Shown here one piece after another: positions 61,986 through 64,000 of a DNA stretch of 64,000 bases. The stretch covers positions 47,003 through 111,002 of the forward strand of contig CASEYR010000003.1 in NCBI GenBank assembly GCA_949292205.1, given 5' to 3'. Position 1 is the first letter of the stretch. The number at the start of each line of letters is the position of its first letter. The notes beneath the pieces were generated by a model. It was not told where the DNA came from. It saw only the letters and a list, made by a program, of their open reading frames with translations, and searched no databases. The DNA is from an uncultured Alphaproteobacteria bacterium (GTDB lineage Bacteria > Pseudomonadota > Alphaproteobacteria > CAAHEQ01 > UBA3637). The position numbers were made by a program, and so were the translations under genes.

Positions 61986-63614
61986 ATGAAAGAAGTTCGT
62001 TGTGCCATTTATACCCGAAAATCAACAGAAGAAGGGTTGGATAAAGAGTTTAATACATTAGAAGCTCAGCGTGAAGCCGGTGAAAATTATGTATTAAGTC
62101 AGAAACATCAAGGTTGGAAAATCATTCCGGAACATTATGATGATGGTGGCTTTTCTGGCGGTAATATGAACAGACCGGCCTTAGAGCGCCTGTTAGAAGA
62201 CATCAATGCCGGCAAAGTTGATATGATTGTCGTTTATAAAATAGACCGCTTAACCCGATCATTAACCGACTTTTCCAAAATGATTGAGATACTGGAAAAG
62301 AATAACTGCTCATTTGTATCGGTGACGCAAAACTTCAACACCGCCGACAGCATGGGCCGTTTGATGCTCAATATCTTACTTTCATTTGCTCAATTTGAAC
62401 GAGAAGTCAGCGGGGAGCGTATTCGTGATAAAGTCGCTGCCTCTAAAAAGAAAGGCATGTGGATGGGCGGTGCCGTTCCGACCGGTTATGTTGCCATCAA
62501 CAAAAAGCTCAAGATTAAACCGGAAGAAGGCGAAATGATACGCTTTATGTTTGAAAGTTATCTGAAACATAAATCCATCACCGCTGTTTGTAAGTTAGTT
62601 AAAGATAATTACGGCATTGAATATCGTCGAGAGATGATAAAACGCTTACTCAAAAATCCAGTTTATCTTGGCAAAGTCAAACACAAAAATGAACTATATG
62701 ACGGACAACATCCTGCCATTATAGATCAAGAAACATTTGATAAGGTTGCCGAAATCAGATCTAGCAAAGATGTAGCCAAACGCTCTTGCTTATATAAGAA
62801 GAATGAAGTTGGCATTTTGCGTGGCATTTTAACTTGTGGTTGTTGCCATACTCGAATGACACCAACCGTCAGTATGGGGCACGGTCGCAGACGTTATTAT
62901 TATACTTCAACAAAAGCAAAATACTATGGCTATCATACATGTCATAATGGTTCGGTGGCGGTGGCTATCCTTGATGAAGCGATTATACAAATCATCACGC
63001 CAATGCTAAAAGATGCACATATCTTAAACGGACTTATTAAGCAAATTGCACCGGATAAAACCAAAGAGCTGTTTAAGATTATGCAACATCCCGAGAAGGT
63101 CTTGGCAAAGATGAGCGAACTCGATAAATCACTTTTAGTCAAAGAGTTAATTGAAAACATTACCGTTCAATGTGATAATTTGGAAATCAAATGGACTGCT
63201 TTGGCGCTGGATATTTTACCTGATAAATATGCCTCTCAAACCAAAGACGGCATCATGACAATAGATGTCCCTCTTTCCAGGACGCATGGTGTATTGCAAG
63301 TAACCGTTCCGGAAGCGTTAACTCAAACCTCTTGTCCGAATAAAGAGCTTATCAAAGCCCTTTCCAAAGCGTTTAAATATCAAAAGATATTAACTTCCGG
63401 TCGAATGACTATTGCCGAACTGTCGTTACATGAAGAACTTGATGCCGGTTATTTGGGACGCATTCTTCGTTTAACTTCGTTGGCACCGGATATAATCAAA
63501 TCCGTTTTGGCAGGCACTCAACCGGCAGACTTTATCTTAAAACGTCTGATACGTGAGGAAATTCCGCCAATTTGGGCTGAACAACGCAAAAAATATAATT
63601 TTCCGGAAATCTAA
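61986..63614 (+). CDS. Large serine recombinase (phage integrase type)
   Basis: A 542-residue site-specific recombinase. The resolvase domain has catalytic Ser13 in YTRKSTEEG and the helix FAQFEREVSGERIRDK. The recombinase domain (about 165-260) contains YGIEYRREMIKRLLKNPVYL. A zinc ribbon with CGCC and a later Cys (YHTCHNGSV) follows. It can integrate or excise an element. Its DUF2924 neighbour and the following replication-like gene suggest a prophage or related island extending to the right. Confidence 0.93.
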   Translation: MKEVRCAIYTRKSTEEGLDKEFNTLEAQREAGENYVLSQKHQGWKIIPEHYDDGGFSGGNMNRPALERLLEDINAGKVDMIVVYKIDRLTRSLTDFSKMIEILEKNNCSFVSVTQNFNTADSMGRLMLNILLSFAQFEREVSGERIRDKVAASKKKGMWMGGAVPTGYVAINKKLKIKPEEGEMIRFMFESYLKHKSITAVCKLVKDNYGIEYRREMIKRLLKNPVYLGKVKHKNELYDGQHPAIIDQETFDKVAEIRSSKDVAKRSCLYKKNEVGILRGILTCGCCHTRMTPTVSMGHGRRRYYYTSTKAKYYGYHTCHNGSVAVAILDEAIIQIITPMLKDAHILNGLIKQIAPDKTKELFKIMQHPEKVLAKMSELDKSLLVKELIENITVQCDNLEIKWTALALDILPDKYASQTKDGIMTIDVPLSRTHGVLQVTVPEALTQTSCPNKELIKALSKAFKYQKILTSGRMTIAELSLHEELDAGYLGRILRLTSLAPDIIKSVLAGTQPADFILKRLIREEIPPIWAEQRKKYNFPEI

Positions 63615-63629
63615 GACAGGAGTTTTCTC

Positions 63630-64000
63630 ATGACAGATATGATACACCATAAGTCTGACAATACCTCTTTGTCTTCTCACAAAAAGGAAGTTGTCAAAGG
63701 CGGATTTATTAAGTTCTACCGCGATTTTCAAGATTGGCACTGGTATTCGGATGCAAATGTTTTGCAACTTTATATCCACTTAATATTGACGGCAAACTTC
63801 AAAGACAAGCCCTTTAAGGATATTATTATCCATCGGGGCGAAGTCGTCATCAGCCATATGCGATTGGCCGAAACTTTGGATAAATCCAAGGACCAAATCA
63901 GGCGATTGCTTAATAAACTGAAACGCACCAATGATATTACAACAGCACGTATCGGGTGCGCCACACTCGTCAAGCTTATTAACTATAATAAATATCAGGG
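63630..64000 (+). CDS. Phage-type replication/helicase-loader-like protein, 5' part
   Basis: The first 123 codons are present; the gene runs off the window. The sequence KGGFIKFYRDFQDWHWYSDA, then LILTANFKDKPF, IHRGEVVISHMRLAETLDKS and a winged-helix-like IRRLLNKLKR resemble the N-terminal DNA-binding part of phage replication initiators. ACAGGAG site. It is directly downstream of the recombinase. Confidence 0.65.
   Translation, partial: MTDMIHHKSDNTSLSSHKKEVVKGGFIKFYRDFQDWHWYSDANVLQLYIHLILTANFKDKPFKDIIIHRGEVVISHMRLAETLDKSKDQIRRLLNKLKRTNDITTARIGCATLVKLINYNKYQ

Overview
The window is AT-rich bacterial DNA from an alphaproteobacterium. The evidence is gene order: tRNA-Leu(UAG)-tig-clpP-clpX-lon-hup-tRNA-Val, ruvA-ruvB-ybgC-tolQ-tolR-tolA, yajC-secD-secF, and a mitofilin-like/HemY-like pair. 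The low GC, decaying gene relics, and several VirB6-like proteins in one cluster suggest a host-associated or reduced lineage. Genus cannot be read from the sequence.

Layout. 1-9 kb: a DXS-like gene with a flavodoxin-family gene, a P-loop kinase, leuS, a CoA-disulfide reductase/rhodanese, an MsrA-MsrB fusion, two gene relics, a nucleotidyltransferase and dgkA. 9-16 kb: unrecognised proteins, the HemY pair and prfC. 16-27 kb: protein quality control (tig, clpP, clpX, lon), HU, the Sec accessory operon and L35/L20. 27-34.5 kb: a hydrolase, a candidate structured RNA of about 445 nt, the ruv-tol operon and dnaB. 34.5-35.6 kb: a second candidate RNA, an FTR-like protein and pgpA.

35.6-49.2 kb is the most distinctive accessory block. 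Three genes point left and eight point right. Three consecutive VirB6/TrbL-like membrane proteins share a Cys-pair motif and an FP...K..W loop motif. They are followed by a double-HTH regulator, two hydrophilic/coiled-coil proteins, a secretin-like periplasmic protein and a one-helix membrane protein. It looks like part of an envelope-spanning, type IV secretion-related machine. No VirB4, VirD4 or VirB11 ATPase is present here.

49.2-54.8 kb: a cluster of hairpins, rimI-tsaB, tRNA-Thr, paired zinc-ribbon membrane proteins, a Fur/PerR-rubrerythrin operon and an HdeD-like protein. 54.8-64 kb is a mobile or defence-like region. It holds a relic of a serine recombinase, a two-gene cassette (dual-OB-like plus DUF488) bracketed by 20-bp direct repeats, an SF1 helicase with a C-terminal nuclease-like domain, a Fic protein preceded by an 11-bp phased repeat array, further repeats, and DUF2924 plus an intact large serine recombinase. 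It ends in a truncated phage-type replication gene.
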